This document shows positions 30,957 through 43,022 of a stretch of DNA of 64,000 nucleotides, in pieces; the stretch's first letter is position 1; every line of letters begins with the position of its first letter. The translations under genes and the position numbers were made by a program. The notes beneath the pieces are model-generated. The model saw only the letters and a list, made by a program, of their open reading frames with translations. It did not search any database and was not told the DNA's origin. Source of the DNA: Monodelphis domestica (taxonomy: Eukaryota; Chordata; Mammalia; Didelphimorphia; Didelphidae); assembly GCF_027887165.1 (NCBI RefSeq), contig NC_077228.1, forward strand, positions 213,269,635 to 213,333,634, read 5' to 3'.

Positions 30957-31603
30957 ATAACTTCTATTTCTTTTCCTTTCAGAGCTACCCTTAATATATA
31001 GCCTCATTCTCCTTTATGGAGGGAGTGATGTTCAGTGTGATCTATTGCCTAGAGATGACCCTGAGCCCTATTATTCTCCCCCTTTCCTGTGGACCTCGGT
31101 CCAGCCCTCAGCATTGGAAGGGGGAAGAAAGGGTAGTAGGAGTCGGCATCAACTCAAGTTTCCATTTCCCTACCCCAATCTCAACCCTGTTTTATAAGCA
31201 CCATAATGGCCAGTAGCATGACAACAAATGTCTCCAAAGCAAGCTGGGTATGTTCCCAGGAGGCACCTGAGCAGAAAGAATATCTGGGGGCCAAGATAAC
31301 TGCTGCTCTTCTTCTTCCTGGAAAAAAAAAAGTTAAATTCTGCCAGTTTCTGACTTCCTCTCCTTTCCCCAAGTCTCACCTTGATTTCCATCTTCTACTT
31401 TCACAAGATAAAACTAAATGGAAATCTGTGGGACTGCTGGGAGAAGGCATTCCCCTGCCTCGTGTTCTGGAAGGCACAGGAGAGCTGCTTCCCTGTTTGA
31501 GGATACCATGCTAAATATTGGAAAGACTCCCCAAAACTGATAGAAAAACAGTAAGTCACCTCAAAGTAGAACTACTTTCAACTCAGCCTTTGAAATCATT
31601 AAG
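30957..31603. other. unassigned stretch
   Basis: Unique-looking. Short frames only. Nothing recognised. Confidence 0.5.
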
Positions 31604-31762
31604 ATAGGGGCAGCTAAAAAGCACTTGGCCTGGAGTTAGGAGGACCTGGGTTCAAATCTAAAATAAAAAAATTTCTGGCTATGTGACCTTGGGCAAGTCA
31701 TTTAAGCCCCATACCTAGGCTTTATTGTTTTTCTATCTTAGAGTGGATACTAAGGAAGGGAG
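31604..31762 (+). repeat. SINE type A
   Basis: GGGGCAGCTAAAAAGCAC head with internal loss, CTGGGTTCAAATCT, 'ccttgggcaagtcatttaag'. Confidence 0.82.
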
Positions 31763-32138
31763 AAGGAAGCCCTAGAGTGGGCCCCACTTGAAGTCCTTCT
31801 GTTTCCTATTGAGTCAAGGTAGTTTAGGAATTTGTGGGCCTTTCCTGAAATTCTTCTGATTCCTAAGGGGACAGGGTAATTTGAGGATACAGGAGGAGGA
31901 GGAAGGGGGTAGAGTTCAGAGCCCAGTTATAGGACCCATTTTCCATTGGGAATACCAGTTTTATGTAAGAGTTTAATGGTTGGGAATTCCCTTAACAGAT
32001 TATTCAGTTGCCTCCATGAGTCAGGGTACATGCCCAGATCTGTGATTTTGTGGGGGACAACAACTCCTAGTGTGAAAATCCCTTCTACCAATTCACCTTG
32101 GCAACTTGCCTGTCATATATATTCGACTCAACTGTAGA
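31763..32138. other. unassigned stretch
   Basis: Nothing recognised. Confidence 0.5.
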
Positions 32139-32278
32139 GAACTGGTTCCAAACATTGAGAGGTTAAATGGCGTATCCATAGTCACAGAACTAGTAAGTTT
32201 CAGAGGCAAGACCAGAACCCAGGTCTTCCTGGCTCGAGACCAGCTCCCTAATGATTAGTCTGTTTCATCACTACTATT
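32139..32278 (-). repeat. MIR
   Basis: 'ggttaaatggcgtatccata', 'cccaggtcttcctggctcga'. Confidence 0.7.
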
Positions 32279-32427
32279 ATTGTGTTATAGTAATTAATAG
32301 TAGTAGTGATGATATTCTACCAACAACTAGGATGATGACATATCCCTCTAAAGTGTTTCTGATCTTTTATCAGGTCTTTTATCCACCCGTCAAACCTCCC
32401 TCCCTCCCCTAATCCTTGGTATATTTG

Positions 32428-32618
32428 TTTTTAAGCCCTTACTTTCTGTCAGTAGCGACTCTAAGACAGAAGGGCAAGAACTAGGCAATGGGGGTTAAGT
32501 GACTTGCCCAGAGTCACACAAACTACTAGAAAGTTTCTTGAAGCCAGAATGGAACCTGGGTCCTCCTGACTCCAGGGCTGGTACTCTATCCACTGTGCTA
32601 CTTAGTTGTTCCTCCAAT
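32428..32618 (-). repeat. SINE type A
   Basis: 'taagcccttactttctgtca', 'gttaagtgacttgcccagag', 'ctactctatccactgtgc'-like end. Confidence 0.88.
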
Positions 32619-32940
32619 ATTTGGTTCTTAAATATCCTTAGGAATATGAAAATATTTTTTCCATTATTTCAGTCACCATCTTTACAACTATTTATCTCTT
32701 CCAGACTCTTCCTTTATTCCTCCTACCTACTCCCAGGTCCTCATATCATCCCATAATATGCACAGAGAAGCATTGCGACAATAGCTATATCTGGGGTGTT
32801 TTATTCTCTTTAATCTTGAGTCCCTCTTTGACTTAGAGCTGAACCCATGTGTAAAATGAGTGTGGAGGTATCTGCCTCACCCAAGCCATTGGGAGCCTCT
32901 GTTATCAGATTTGACCCTCCAACTTAAACCTTGCCCCTGT

Positions 32941-33565
32941 TTTGTTTTTTTTAATTTTATTAGTCGATTTAGAACATTTTTCCTTGGTTACAAGAATCAT
33001 GTTCTTTCCCTACCCCCCCCCCCCCCCCGTAGCCAATGCACAATTCCACTGAGTTTTACATGTGTCCTTGATCAAAACCTATTTCCATGTTGTTGATGTT
33101 TGTACTAGGATGATCTTTTTCCATCTACATCCCCAATCATATATCCCCATAGAACCATGTGATCAAGCAGTTTTTCTTCTGTGTTTCTACTCCCACAGGT
33201 TTTCCTCTGAATGTGGATAGTGGTTTTTCTCATAGATCCCTGCAGATTGTTCAGGGACATTGCATTGCCATTAATGGAGAAGTCCATTACATCTGATTGT
33301 ACCACAGTGTATTGGTCTCTGTGTATAATGCTCTGGTTCTGCTCCTTTCGCTCTGCATCACTTCCTGGAGGTTGTTTCAGTTCCCCTGGAATTCCTCCAC
33401 TTTATTATTCCTTTTAGCACAATAGTATTCCATCACCAACATATACCACAATTTGTTCAGCCATTTCCCAATTGAAGGGCATCCCCTGATGTTCCAATTT
33501 TTTTGCCACCACAAAGAACTCAGCTATGAATATTCTTGTACAAGTCTTTTTCCTGGGTACAAACC
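32941..33565 (-). repeat. L1 3' untranslated part (about 625 bases)
   Basis: A well-preserved inverted copy: 'tccttggttacaagaatcat', a 16-base C run at 33013-33028, 'ctgtgtttctactcccacag', 'ggagaagtccattacatctg', 'cttcctggaggttgtttcag', 'tcagccatttcccaattgaa'. It is 5'-truncated within the 3' UTR. Confidence 0.92.
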
Positions 33566-34560
33566 GAGCAGCTTGCCCCTATTTTCTCCTTTCCATCCTT
33601 ACCAGCTCTAGGAATAATGTCTCTCCTCTCAGATCATTGGTTTTTATCTATTTCTCCTTTCTAGAGAATCTCTGTTGGGTGTGAAAGGCATAAAAGAGGA
33701 GATAAGAGATGGCAGGACAAACATGGATGTAAGATGCCATGCAACTAATTCCGTAGTCGATCTCCGTTTGGACATCCAGTAAAGATGTTCAAAAGAACCA
33801 ACATGGGAGCTCTGTCCTTCTCTATGACTCTCTTATCTCCCAACTCATTTCTTGATGAACACCAAAAATCTGGCAGCTTCTACCCTCTATCAGGCTCAAT
33901 AGTGGAGTAAATAGCTCCCTGTATGGCCATGTTACCTGTTCTCTCCTGGTCCAGCTGCTCCCCAAGACTGGGAATGGAGTTGAGATGAAAATTGAAGCAG
34001 AAGGGCTACAAGACTTCCTAGCTGTACTAGGTTGCCCCATGGCTGACATGGCCTTTCTTTTTCAGCTGTGCTGGAGCACATGATGGGTATCTGTTGGAGT
34101 CCAGTTAGATATACTGCCATTTAAAGGATCTTCCAGCTCTTAAAATTCTCTACATTTATGCCATCTTCGACCATTGTCACTACACAGCCATCACCTCCTT
34201 AACTTTCCTTCTACCCCTCCAGTCTCCCTATCTTTCCTAACAAATTTAGTCCAACTCTTGATTTTACAAATGAAAAGCTGAGAGCTTTGTAAAAGTCCAG
34301 GATCTAATTAGTGGCTAAGTTAGACCTTGACCAGAGTCTGATAGAGCCACTCATAACAGCAATTAAAATTAAGATCCTCTGTGAACTAATGGAGTTGGAA
34401 AGAGAAATTGGATCATCTTTTTTGACCCATTTCAATAAATGAATCTCTAGATGAATGTTATGTGGTAACTCAGTGCCTGCCTCTTAAGGGGAATCTCTGC
34501 AAAAAAAAAAAAATGGATGAATACAAAAGCATTTATTAAAGGAAACTCCCTCTGCAACAC
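33566..34560. other. unassigned stretch
   Basis: About 1 kb with no family recognised. Short frames only. Confidence 0.5.
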
Positions 34561-34564
34561 ATAG

Positions 34565-34737
34565 TCTTTTTTTTTTTTTAAACCTCACCTTCTGTCTTAC
34601 AATCTTATCAGTTCCAAGGCAGAATATCAGGAAAGGTTAGGCAATTTAGGCTAATTTAGGGTCACAGCTAGATTTGAATCAGGTCCTCCTGACTTCAGAC
34701 CTGTCTCTTTATGCACTGAGCTACTTTGCTGCCCCTG
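34565..34737 (-). repeat. SINE type A
   Basis: T-run then 'cctcaccttctgtcttacaa', 'cactgagctactttgctgcc'. Confidence 0.85.
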
Positions 34738-34885
34738 CAACTGATAGCCCTAGAGAGTTGCCTGAGAATTGAATGACTTGTCCAAGATAACACATCTAGT
34801 GTGTGGCAGAGGTAGACCTTGAACTCTGACCTTCCTGGCTCCAAGACCAGCTCTCCATCCACTCCAGTCTGCCTCTCAGAGGATA
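34738..34885 (-). repeat. MIR
   Basis: 'attgaatgacttgtccaaga', 'cttcctggctccaagaccag'. It abuts the SINE, which may have inserted at its edge. Confidence 0.7.
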
Positions 34886-34961
34886 TTAACCAATTCTAAA
34901 TTCCCTGATTAGTGCCAGAAGGATGACCTTGGGATATTCTTGAGAATTAAGGAATTTACAG

Positions 34962-35155
34962 AGAGAGCAACTATATGGTTCGGTGGGTAGAGGGTCAGGC
35001 CTAGAGCTAGGAGGTCCTGGGTTCAAATATGGCCTCAGACATGTCCTTACTGTATGACCTTGGGCAAGTCACTTAACCCCAATTACTTAGCCCTTACTGA
35101 TCTTCTGCCTTGGAACTGATACAATTCTAAGACAGAAGGTAAAGATTTTTTAAAA
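34962..35155 (+). repeat. SINE type A
   Basis: 'gagcaactatatggttcggt' head, 'ctgggttcaaatatggcctc', GACAGAAGGTAAAGATTTTT. Confidence 0.88.
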
Positions 35156-35394
35156 ATTAATACAATCAAGCAAAAAAAATTGCACATTTCAAAGTCAAGT
35201 ACTCTCCTCAATTATAGCTCATATTGGATTAAGGCTTTGCCCTCTGTGTAGTCTATATTCAGTCAACAATTTTCTACTGGGTGAGCTCAGTCTTTGTATT
35301 ACTTCCACTCTAAGAATACAAAATCTAAGGTCTTCCTTACTTCTTCCTTCCTTCCTTCCTACTGCTGTGTACTGTGTGATTTATTATGTTTTGA

Positions 35395-36290
35395 ATAAAC
35401 ATTGTTCTGAGTCTCCAAGAGATTTTAACCTAGTAGGGAAGACAAATGAACACAGCTGGGATAAAAATATTTTATTAGTTCCAAAAACAATTTCAACATC
35501 AAGGTTATAAGGGTGACAGTCTAATGGGATACAACATGTAAATAAGTATGTATAAATAAGAAAACTACAGGGTAAATAGAAGATAACCTGGAGGAGGAGG
35601 AGGTGGAAGGGCTAAGAAAGGCCTCCTTAGAAGGTTAGATTTGAGCTGAGTTCTTGAAGGTCAAGGAAGCCTAGAGGCAAAAGGATGGCTAGAGAGCAGT
35701 CCAGTCATGGGGGACAACCAGGCAAAATGCCTAGAGTTGGGAGATGGAGAATCTTTCTTGACGAACAGAAATGAAACTAGTGTCACTAGAGTATGAGTCC
35801 ATACAAGGGAATAAACTGTTAGAAAGACTGGAAAGGGGGTGCAGCTAGAAGGCTCAGTGGATTGAAAGTCAAGCCTAGAGATGGAATCTCCCGAGTTCAA
35901 ATCTCAGACCCTTCCTAGCTGAGTGATCCTGGGAAAGTCACTCAACTTCCATTACCTAGCCTTTACTACTCTTCTGCCTTGGAACCAATACATAATATTT
36001 TAAGAAAAAGATTGGAAAGGGAAGAGGGGAAACAGGTTGTTATAGGCTTCAAATATCACAGAGTTTTCATCTGATCCTAGAGGTCACTGGGTTGGTGAGG
36101 TTTATTATACAATCAGAGCTACAGTTTAGGAAAATACCTTAGGCAATTGAATGGAGAATGGACTAAAGTGGGGAAAGACAGTGGGGAAACCAATAAGAAA
36201 GCTATTTGTGATTGTGCAGGTATGAGGTGATAAGAATCTGAACCCAGGAGATGGTGGGTAAAAGATATATGTCAGCACAGAAATACATTT
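35395..36290 (-). repeat. L3/CR1-type LINE, antisense, with a nested SINE
   Basis: 'gggaagacaaatgaacacag', 'gaaaggcctccttagaaggt', 'gaacagaaatgaaactagtg', and, after the nested SINE, 'ggcttcaaatatcacagagt', 'gtgcaggtatgaggtgataa'. These are successive blocks of the same ancient LINE seen at 18535-18995. Confidence 0.65.
35836..36008 (+). repeat. SINE type A nested in the L3-type LINE
   Basis: Target duplication gactggaaagg / gattggaaagg on the two sides. CGAGTTCAAATCT and 'ccttggaaccaatacataat'. Confidence 0.85.
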
Positions 36291-36299
36291 CACATGATG

Positions 36300-36795
36300 A
36301 GAGCCCCTGTCCCTTGAGAACTGTAAGGGTTTGACTAAAATATATGATTCAAAGTATTTATTGCTCAAAGTCAAAGTGACCTTTAATAGCTTTTATTTAC
36401 AAAAGGGGTGGAAAGAGTGAAAGTAGAAAAATACAAAAGGATAGAGAAGACAGTCACTTGTTGACCTTCAACAGGAATTAAACTCTCCAGAAGACAGGAA
36501 GGGAAAGTCAGCTATCCACTCACTCAAGATCCCTCCAAGAAGCAGGTCAAGACCATGATGGGCTGAAAGTGACTCCTGAGGCGGATTTTCTTCCTTGAGC
36601 CAACCTTCTTCCTTAAGCTGACTTCCTTCTTGAAGTCCAACTCCTGAGGAAGTGAACTTCCTCAGCTCCAGAAATTCAGGGCCTTTTATAGTGGCTCCTT
36701 GTCCCTTCTCCCTTTCACAAGGGCCAATCACAATTTCCAAATTGCCTAGCCCTGCCTAGGGGGCAGTGTCTGTGGGATTCACACCTCTCATCAAT
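36300..36795 (-). mobile_element. LTR candidate (fossil)
   Basis: The block has LTR character on the minus strand: a TATA-like CTATAAAAGGCCC (near 36690 on plus) and an A/T-rich signal block to the left near 36380. The exact ends and target duplication could not be set, so this is a candidate only, with no coding part. Confidence 0.4.
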
Positions 36796-36916
36796 AGGGG
36801 TTAAGTGACTTTCCCAGGGTCACACAGTGAGGAAGTGTCAGAGGCCAGATTTAAACCCAGGACATCCCATCTCTAGGTCTGGTTCTTAATCCACTAAGCC
36901 ACCCAGCTGGCCCCAC
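36796..36916 (-). repeat. SINE type A, tail-truncated
   Basis: 'gttaagtgactttcccaggg' to 'ccacccagctggcccc'. Confidence 0.85.
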
Positions 36917-36999
36917 ACTTCATATGCTCTTAAATACTTTCTACCCTCTCAAACCTACGTAATTTGGTGCTTGGGTTCACTGCCATAAGCCTTAGAAGG

Positions 37000-37373
37000 T
37001 GCAGAACATTTGGGTGGCATAGTGCTTGAAATAAATTCAAACTTTTACAAAAACTTCACAAAAACACAACAGCACAGAACAACACTACACACAGTGATAC
37101 ACATACTGCGCATGGGCACAGTGCGAGAGAGCAAACAGACTGATGCCTCAGTCACAAAGCCAATCAGCACCCAGAAAATAGAACACAGCACTGTGGTTGG
37201 TCATCTTTCATTCCATCAGCCAATAGTGTGCCATGTACAATCTCACATTGGCAAACTTGCGCAAGGGGTAGTGGCATACTGCATTTCCATTGCGTATAGT
37301 ATGGTATTCTGCAAAATCCAAGTTTGTCTCTGTTCCTTGAGAACTTGCCTTAAGGGAAGTCCCAGACTGACTT
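37000..37373. other. unrecognised repeat-like block
   Basis: A 123-codon plus-strand frame lies here (37010-37381) but resembles no host protein. The AC-rich text and CAGTGCGAGAGAGC motif suggest an element end or retroelement flank that I cannot name. Confidence 0.35.
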
Positions 37374-37744
37374 TGTTATAGATCTCAGTTTAGATAGAAT
37401 TAGTAGAAATAATCAAATCTTAAGGACCCTTTTGTCTTAGAAGTTTCTCCCTTAGTATCAGAAGCCTCTCCCAGGTAGTTTCCTTGTGTTCATTGAAAGC
37501 CAATCAGTTGAATCTTTCTGTTCTTTATTTTCCTCCAAAGTATATAAGATCCAAAATTCTTCAGCTCATTGGAAAACTTATTCCCAGAGTCTCTATGTAG
37601 TATCCAGCACACAACTGTGTGTAGGGCCAATTAGAGCATCATTTTCCTTGTCATGATTAAAAACTTATTCCTTCTAACTACTCTAGTGGTTCTGTGTTTT
37701 CATGGTTGACACTCAGAGTTCTTGGTCTACAGAAGAACATAACA
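37374..37744 (+). mobile_element. LTR candidate (fossil), 371 bases
   Basis: It begins TGTTAT and ends ATAACA, giving TG...CA termini with a perfect 6-base terminal inverted repeat. A TATA-like GTATATAAGA sits near 37540. I see no clear target duplication, so it may be one end of a rearranged element. Family not assigned. Confidence 0.45.
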
Positions 37745-38082
37745 GCAAAGCTTGGGGTTGGAGGGTAGTTGCTACATACCTCTATATCAACCAGGAAACG
37801 AATAATTCCTCTGCCCAAAAGTAAATGAGAATAGTGATAAAGATATAGGAGAGATTGTCCTTCTACTAGAACTTGGAGATCAGTGGTATATTCCAGTAGT
37901 TCATGGAACTCCCCAAGGCTGGATTTTTGCCTGGGGAGTTCTAGGTCTCATCAAGTCCCCGTCCCAGGGCAGCTGTTGCATAGCTTCCAGAATGAACATG
38001 GAACGTTGAGTTCAGAAGGACCTGGTAAGCTCTTGAAATGTAAGGACATCTATCCATGGCCCTGTGTTTTAGGGACATTCTC
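37745..38082. other. unassigned stretch
   Basis: Nothing recognised. Confidence 0.45.
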
Positions 38083-38084
38083 AT

Positions 38085-38202
38085 ATTTTTTTTTAAACCT
38101 GTACCTTCTGTCTTAGAATCAATACTGTGTATTGATTCCAAGGCAGAAAAGCAGTAAGGGCTAGGCAATGGGGGTTACATGACTTGCCCAACTAGGAAAG
38201 GG
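38085..38202 (-). repeat. SINE type A, head-truncated
   Basis: T-run, 'gtaccttctgtcttagaatc', 'gttacatgacttgcccaact'. Confidence 0.82.
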
Positions 38203-38850
38203 TCTTTCTCATTCTTGGTAATGAGACTGGAGAACATTTTTTTCCTTTCTTCTTGTTCCTATTTATTGAGTGCCTCTTGTATACAAACTGCGATTCTGGC
38301 TGTTGAAGGGATCTCAGAGAACATCCTGTAATAACAAGTTCAGACTTACAGTCTCTCTGTCCCTTCTCCCGACATGTATCTGGCTCCCTCCTTCTCACTC
38401 TCTCTCTGAGAGATAGTGGACTTATTCTTCTATTCTATCTCAGTTGCACAAAAGGAATAGTTGGTTATACCTCTGTCATTACTCACCAGTGTCACACTTT
38501 CCTGGTCAAGCACTTTGAAATTTCCTTATCATAATCTATCATTTTATCTTTGTCTCTATGCCTTGATCCTCCTATTTTTTTTTTTTTATCTTTGTCTTAA
38601 TCTTCAGTCCTTTCACCCTTTAGTGCTTTCCCAGGTCATCATCCCAGTTCTCTTCCAACTTCCTCCCTTTTCACTCTCCATCTCTTAGTTCAGTCTTTTC
38701 CTAGATGGGGGTCCAAACTCCCAGTGGACTGTGGCATGACTCCAAAGGGTAACCAATAGGTGTGTGGGAAGACGGGTATCATCTCCACCTTCTTCCAATA
38801 GTCAATTAATTATCATGTGGCTTGTCTCCAAAACAGCTTCATATTCTTTT
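38203..38850. other. unassigned stretch
   Basis: CT-rich in places, possibly old LINE DNA near 38480-38690, not assignable. Confidence 0.4.
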
Positions 38851-39720
38851 ATTTTTCTTTAAAACAAAACCAAACCTGACCTTCCATGCTGGGGGCCATC
38901 AGACCACGACACCTTGACAGAGTCACGCATGGTAGCTGGGGAGACCACAGAGTGGTCCTTGGCGAGATGTGACTGCCCACTCTATCCCCCTTGCATGATT
39001 TCTTTCATCAATGCCCCTTACCTATGAATTGACATGATTATTATTCCCCCTAGTCTCAAAAGAAATAATGCAAGAGCAAAACACATGTACCCTTATTCCC
39101 CAAAACATCACCAAAAGATCAGACCCAATCCCAAAAGACTATTGTGGATTAACTTTTACTTAGGTACATAATTCCCAGCAAAACTGCAGCTACAGGCCAA
39201 GCCCAAAACTTTCTCATGAAGCCAGTACACAAATCAATCATAGAGGCCCATACGATACATACAGGTACAGTACAGGTACACTAAGCATCAATATGCCTCA
39301 GTGACTCAATTACACAAATCAGTAACTCAAACTCCCTAGTAAGCCACCTGTGACGAAATCATTCATCTTGTGTGCAACCTTTATTCTGTCTGTGATCACA
39401 ATACAAAAGTATAGAATGTTAATCAAGTGACTTGTTAAAAGTTAATGTATCACTTTTCCAATTATCTCTCTTTGATTTTGTATACCTGCATGCCAAGAAA
39501 ATGGGTATAAAAATAAAAACCAAGCCTGGGAATGGTGGAGCAGCTGTTAGGTGCAAAGCAGTTCCATGGCCGTAATGATTAAGCTGTCTTCTGTTTGCTA
39601 TTTATTTTATTTTATTTATTTTGATTGATCGTTCACCACCTGTCGGGAACCCTGGAGTTGTGAGTAGGGCTGGACCCTGACCACAGCACTTCCATCCTAT
39701 AATCAATGCTGTGTGAGACA
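38851..39720 (-). repeat. SINE type A fragment split by an LTR
   Basis: The left part 'aaaacaaaaccaaacctgac' and the right part 'tcctataatcaatgctgtgt' form the inverted tail of a type A SINE once the LTR is set aside. Confidence 0.7.
38887..39688 (+). mobile_element. solo LTR of an endogenous retrovirus (fossil), 802 bases
   Basis: Begins TGCTGGGGGCC and ends GACCACAGCA (TG...CA). It is flanked by a perfect 6-base duplication cttcca (38881-38886 and 39689-39694). A TATA-like GTATAAAAATAAAAAC lies near 39505, with CTGTCGGGAACCC near the 3' end. Six-base duplications are usual for class II (beta-like) elements. No internal coding region is present, so it is a solo LTR left after recombination. 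It inserted into a SINE, so it is younger than that copy. Confidence 0.85.
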
Positions 39721-40065
39721 AAAATGATGACTCATTCAAATAAAAACCTGGAACAAGAAGGTAGGAGTAAAAAGAGGCAATTGCTTATGCCCCTTCATGA
39801 AAGAGAGCATTTCAATGATGGACTAAGAAGTGCTGACTGACTAGGCAGCAAACAGGCAATATATACACAAGGCTCCTTTCCCCTCCCCTGTCAGGCCCTC
39901 AACCAGCCCTTAACCTTAAATCAAAACACCTGTCCTGTGCTTCCAACCCAACTCAGGTGAGGTAAAGGAAGCAACTGAGCTTGTCCCAGAGGTCCTCAAT
40001 CAACAAAAGGTAACAAATTAGCCTTAGTAAGCAAAATGCTCATCTTGAGAAGAGCACACTCAAAG
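39721..40065. other. unassigned stretch
   Basis: Nothing recognised. Confidence 0.5.
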
Positions 40066-40067
40066 CT

Positions 40068-40245
40068 GTCTCAAACAATACTGTGTATTGGTTCCAAGGC
40101 AGAACAGTAAGGACTAGGTAATGGGGGTTAAGTGACTTGTCCAGGGTCATATAGCTAAAAGCATCTGAAAGAGGCTAGATTTGAACCCAGGACCTACTGT
40201 CTTTGGGCTGGCTCTCAACCCACTTGAGCCACCTAGCTGCCCCCT
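40068..40245 (-). repeat. SINE type A
   Basis: 'gtgtattggttccaaggcag', 'gttaagtgacttgtccaggg', 'gagccacctagctgcccc'. Confidence 0.88.
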
Positions 40246-40431
40246 ACATCCTTTTCAATCATTAGTCTTCAAGACTGCTTCACCTTGTTCTCACCTCCTG
40301 CTAGTCTTACATGGCTGTGCAAATTCCTATCCTTTCTCCCATTCCCCTCAAGATACTTATAACATAACCTCAAATTGGGAACTTCCTATACCAGGAACTG
40401 TGTGATCACAGTTTTCCTCCCCTTCTTGATC

Positions 40432-40590
40432 AATGACACATGTTAAACCCAGTGGAATTGTGCATCAGATATGGGAAGGGGGTGGGAGGAGGGGAGGGAA
40501 AGAACATGAGTCTTGTAACCATGGGAAAATATTCTAAATCATCTAATTAAATAAAATTAAAAAAATTAAAACAAAACAAAACAATTTTCT
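40432..40590 (+). repeat. L1 3' end
   Basis: 'cccagtggaattgtgcatca', G-rich tract, 'agaacatgagtcttgtaacc', A-rich end with AAAAC units. Confidence 0.88.
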
Positions 40591-40739
40591 TCCTCTCTAT
40601 CCAGGGGGCTCGATGATTTATCTCCAGATCATTTTATGAATGTGGCTGCTGAGCAATGAATAAGATCCCTGCCTACTTTGTCAATAACTATTTCACCCCC
40701 CAAACCCAGCCCTCTATCAAACTTCTCCATTTCTCTTGA

Positions 40740-41155
40740 GGACACCATCTTACTAGTCATCAAGGTTTGTGTCTTTACTCTCCCTCACCCTACATAGTCC
40801 ATAAGTTGCCAAATCTTGCCATTTCTGTTTCCATATATCTTCCATAGCTGTTTCGTTTTCTCTGCCAGCACAGCCACCACCACAATTCAGGCTCCCTCAC
40901 TTGGTCTCTTAAAATAGCCTCCTAATTGCTCTCCCCCTCTCAAATCTCTCCCGACTTCAACCCATCATCTAAACAGATGTCAAAGTGATTTTTCCTAAAC
41001 TATATGTCTGGTCGTGTTGCCACCATACTGCATCCCTACTTGATAAACTTCATTGGTTTTCAATTTTTTTCTGAGATCTATGATAAAGATTGGCTTTTAA
41101 AGCTCTTTATAGCCAGGCCTCTTCCCATCTTTCAAATCTGATCATACATTATTGT
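40740..41155 (+). repeat. LINE L2, distal ORF2/3' region
   Basis: 'aatagcctcctaattgctct', 'cacagatgtc'-like drift, 'aaacttcattggttttcaat', 'aaagctctttatagccaggc' are standard L2 blocks. Confidence 0.75.
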
Positions 41156-41378
41156 TGTCATTTGGTTGTTTCAGTCACATCCACCCCTTCCTGATGCCAT
41201 TTGGGGTTTTCTTGGCAAAGATACTAGAGTGGCTTACCATTCCTTCTTCAGTTCATTTTATAGATAAGGAAACTAAGGCCAATAGGGTTAAGTGACTTGT
41301 TTAGGGTCACACAGGTGGTATGTGAGACTGGATTTGAACTCAGGTCTTCCTGACTGTAGACCTGGTGCCTCATCTGAT
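41156..41378 (-). repeat. SINE type B between two L2 pieces
   Basis: 'tttggggttttcttggcaaa', 'gataaggaaactaaggccaa', 'cttcctgactgtagacctgg'. Confidence 0.88.
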
Positions 41379-41735
41379 ATATCCAATCAGTTCCAAATCT
41401 TGTTTCTATCTCCGCAAACTTGCTTCTCTCTGTTTACAAGCAGCCACCACTCTAGTTCAAGCCCTCATCATCTCTTGCTTAGAATATTGCAATAACTTAA
41501 TTATTTGGCCCTGCCTTAAATCTCTTTCCACTCTAATCCAGCCTCCACAAAACCATCAAAGGAATGTTCCTAAAGCACAAGTTTGATCATGCTCCCCTCC
41601 CCCTGACCTGCTCAAATTCCTGAAGCTCCCCATTACCTTTAGGATTAAACATAATAATCTTTTTTGGGATTAAGCACAAATTCCTCTGTCACTTAAAATT
41701 CTTCACAACTTGCTCCTTCATACCTTTCCAGTCTT
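41379..41735 (+). repeat. LINE L2, distal ORF2/3' region
   Basis: It repeats the same L2 interval as 40860-41110 ('gttcaagccctcatcatctc', 'tgaagctccccattaccttt', 'attcttcacaacttgctcc'), so it is a second copy and not the continuation of the first. Confidence 0.75.
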
Positions 41736-42115
41736 ACACAATGCTCCTTTTCATGTACTCAGTAGTCCAGCCACAAGTATTCAAACTCTATTGTGGAGAG
41801 TGCAACCCTGATGGGCTGGCCACATTATTTGAATGCCAAATGCATGTTTACCTAAAAGACTATTTTATGGCAATCTCACACAAGGCAAGTGTTTACCCAA
41901 AAGTCAAAAGAAGAGCTATACGGACACTCTACAGGTTTTTCTGAAGAACTCTGGTGATCGATTATGAGACACGGGAGACACTGGCACAGGCTTGTCCAGC
42001 CTGGCACAAAGAAGGCACTGTGTTCTATGAGCAAAGCAGAATCGCTGTACCTCAAAAGAAATATGAGACATGCAAATTTAGAGACTCCTCCACCCCAAAT
42101 ATTCATACGGGCTAT

Positions 42116-43022
42116 TGTGGCGAAAATTTATTAGCTGAGACACCACAAAATAAAGTCTCCAAGTCCAAAAAAAAGTTTATCAAGAGAGGACTGGTTTCAC
42201 AATAAAGCCAGACTCTGGTTAGCAACCAAAGATCCAGAGCCTTGTGAGTGGCCTCCTTATATACCCAAAAACTTGTACAAAAGATATGATAATTTTTCAG
42301 ATATATTTATGATTACCCAAAAATGAATCAAGTAAAATCAAAATAAAACCTAGAGTAAAGAAGATGGAAAAATCAGATAACATGGGTGTGTTTGAACCAC
42401 AACTTCACATAGTGGAACCATAGGGTGGAGAAGTGTCAGAAAACTTTATGCCTGCTGTATGATTCTTCTTAGAAATGATTCTTTCAGAACTGTGGGAGAA
42501 GAAATGCAGAAGGAAAACTTATGATTTATTACTTGTTTATATGGGTATAGGATTTGGGGTTTTGGTTTTAAAAGATTATTATAAAAATGAATAATATGGA
42601 AATGGGTTTTGAGTGATAACACATGTATAACCCAATACAATTGCTTCTCAACTCCAGGAGTGGGGAGGGAAGAGGGGGAGGAAGAGAAAATGTATCATGT
42701 AACCATGGAAAAATATTTTAAATAAATAAAAATTTAAAAATAAATTATCATTTCAGAATTAAGTGATAACTATTTTTTGAAATATTTAATACTTACAATC
42801 GAATACTTATATGGTTTCAACAAGGCTGAACTAATTCAATTCAAAAAGGGCTAAACTACTAAAAAACTGTTCATATGATTATGATACAGAAAATACTTCA
42901 GATAGAATTATACCTTTGTTATTTTGAGAAAAGTTTAAGATCTGTGATACAAAATAACTAAATTAGGAAAAACTGCTGATACTGATGTAATCGTGAGTAG
43001 GGTAGGGGATTGCACATTCACA
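42116..43022 (-). mobile_element. LTR element (fossil) nested in the RTE LINE
   Basis: Begins TGTGGCGAAA and ends ATTCACA, flanked by a 4-base duplication ctat (42112-42115 and 43023-43026). A minus-strand TATA-like GGGTATATAAGG lies near 42262. It holds a nested L1 tail (42525-42755). Probably a solo LTR, family not assigned. The orientation comes from the TATA only. Confidence 0.6.
42525..42755 (+). repeat. L1 3' end nested in the LTR element
   Basis: 'ggatttggggttttggtttt', 'acccaatacaattgcttctc', 'gaaaatgtatcatgtaacca', A-rich end. Confidence 0.82.
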
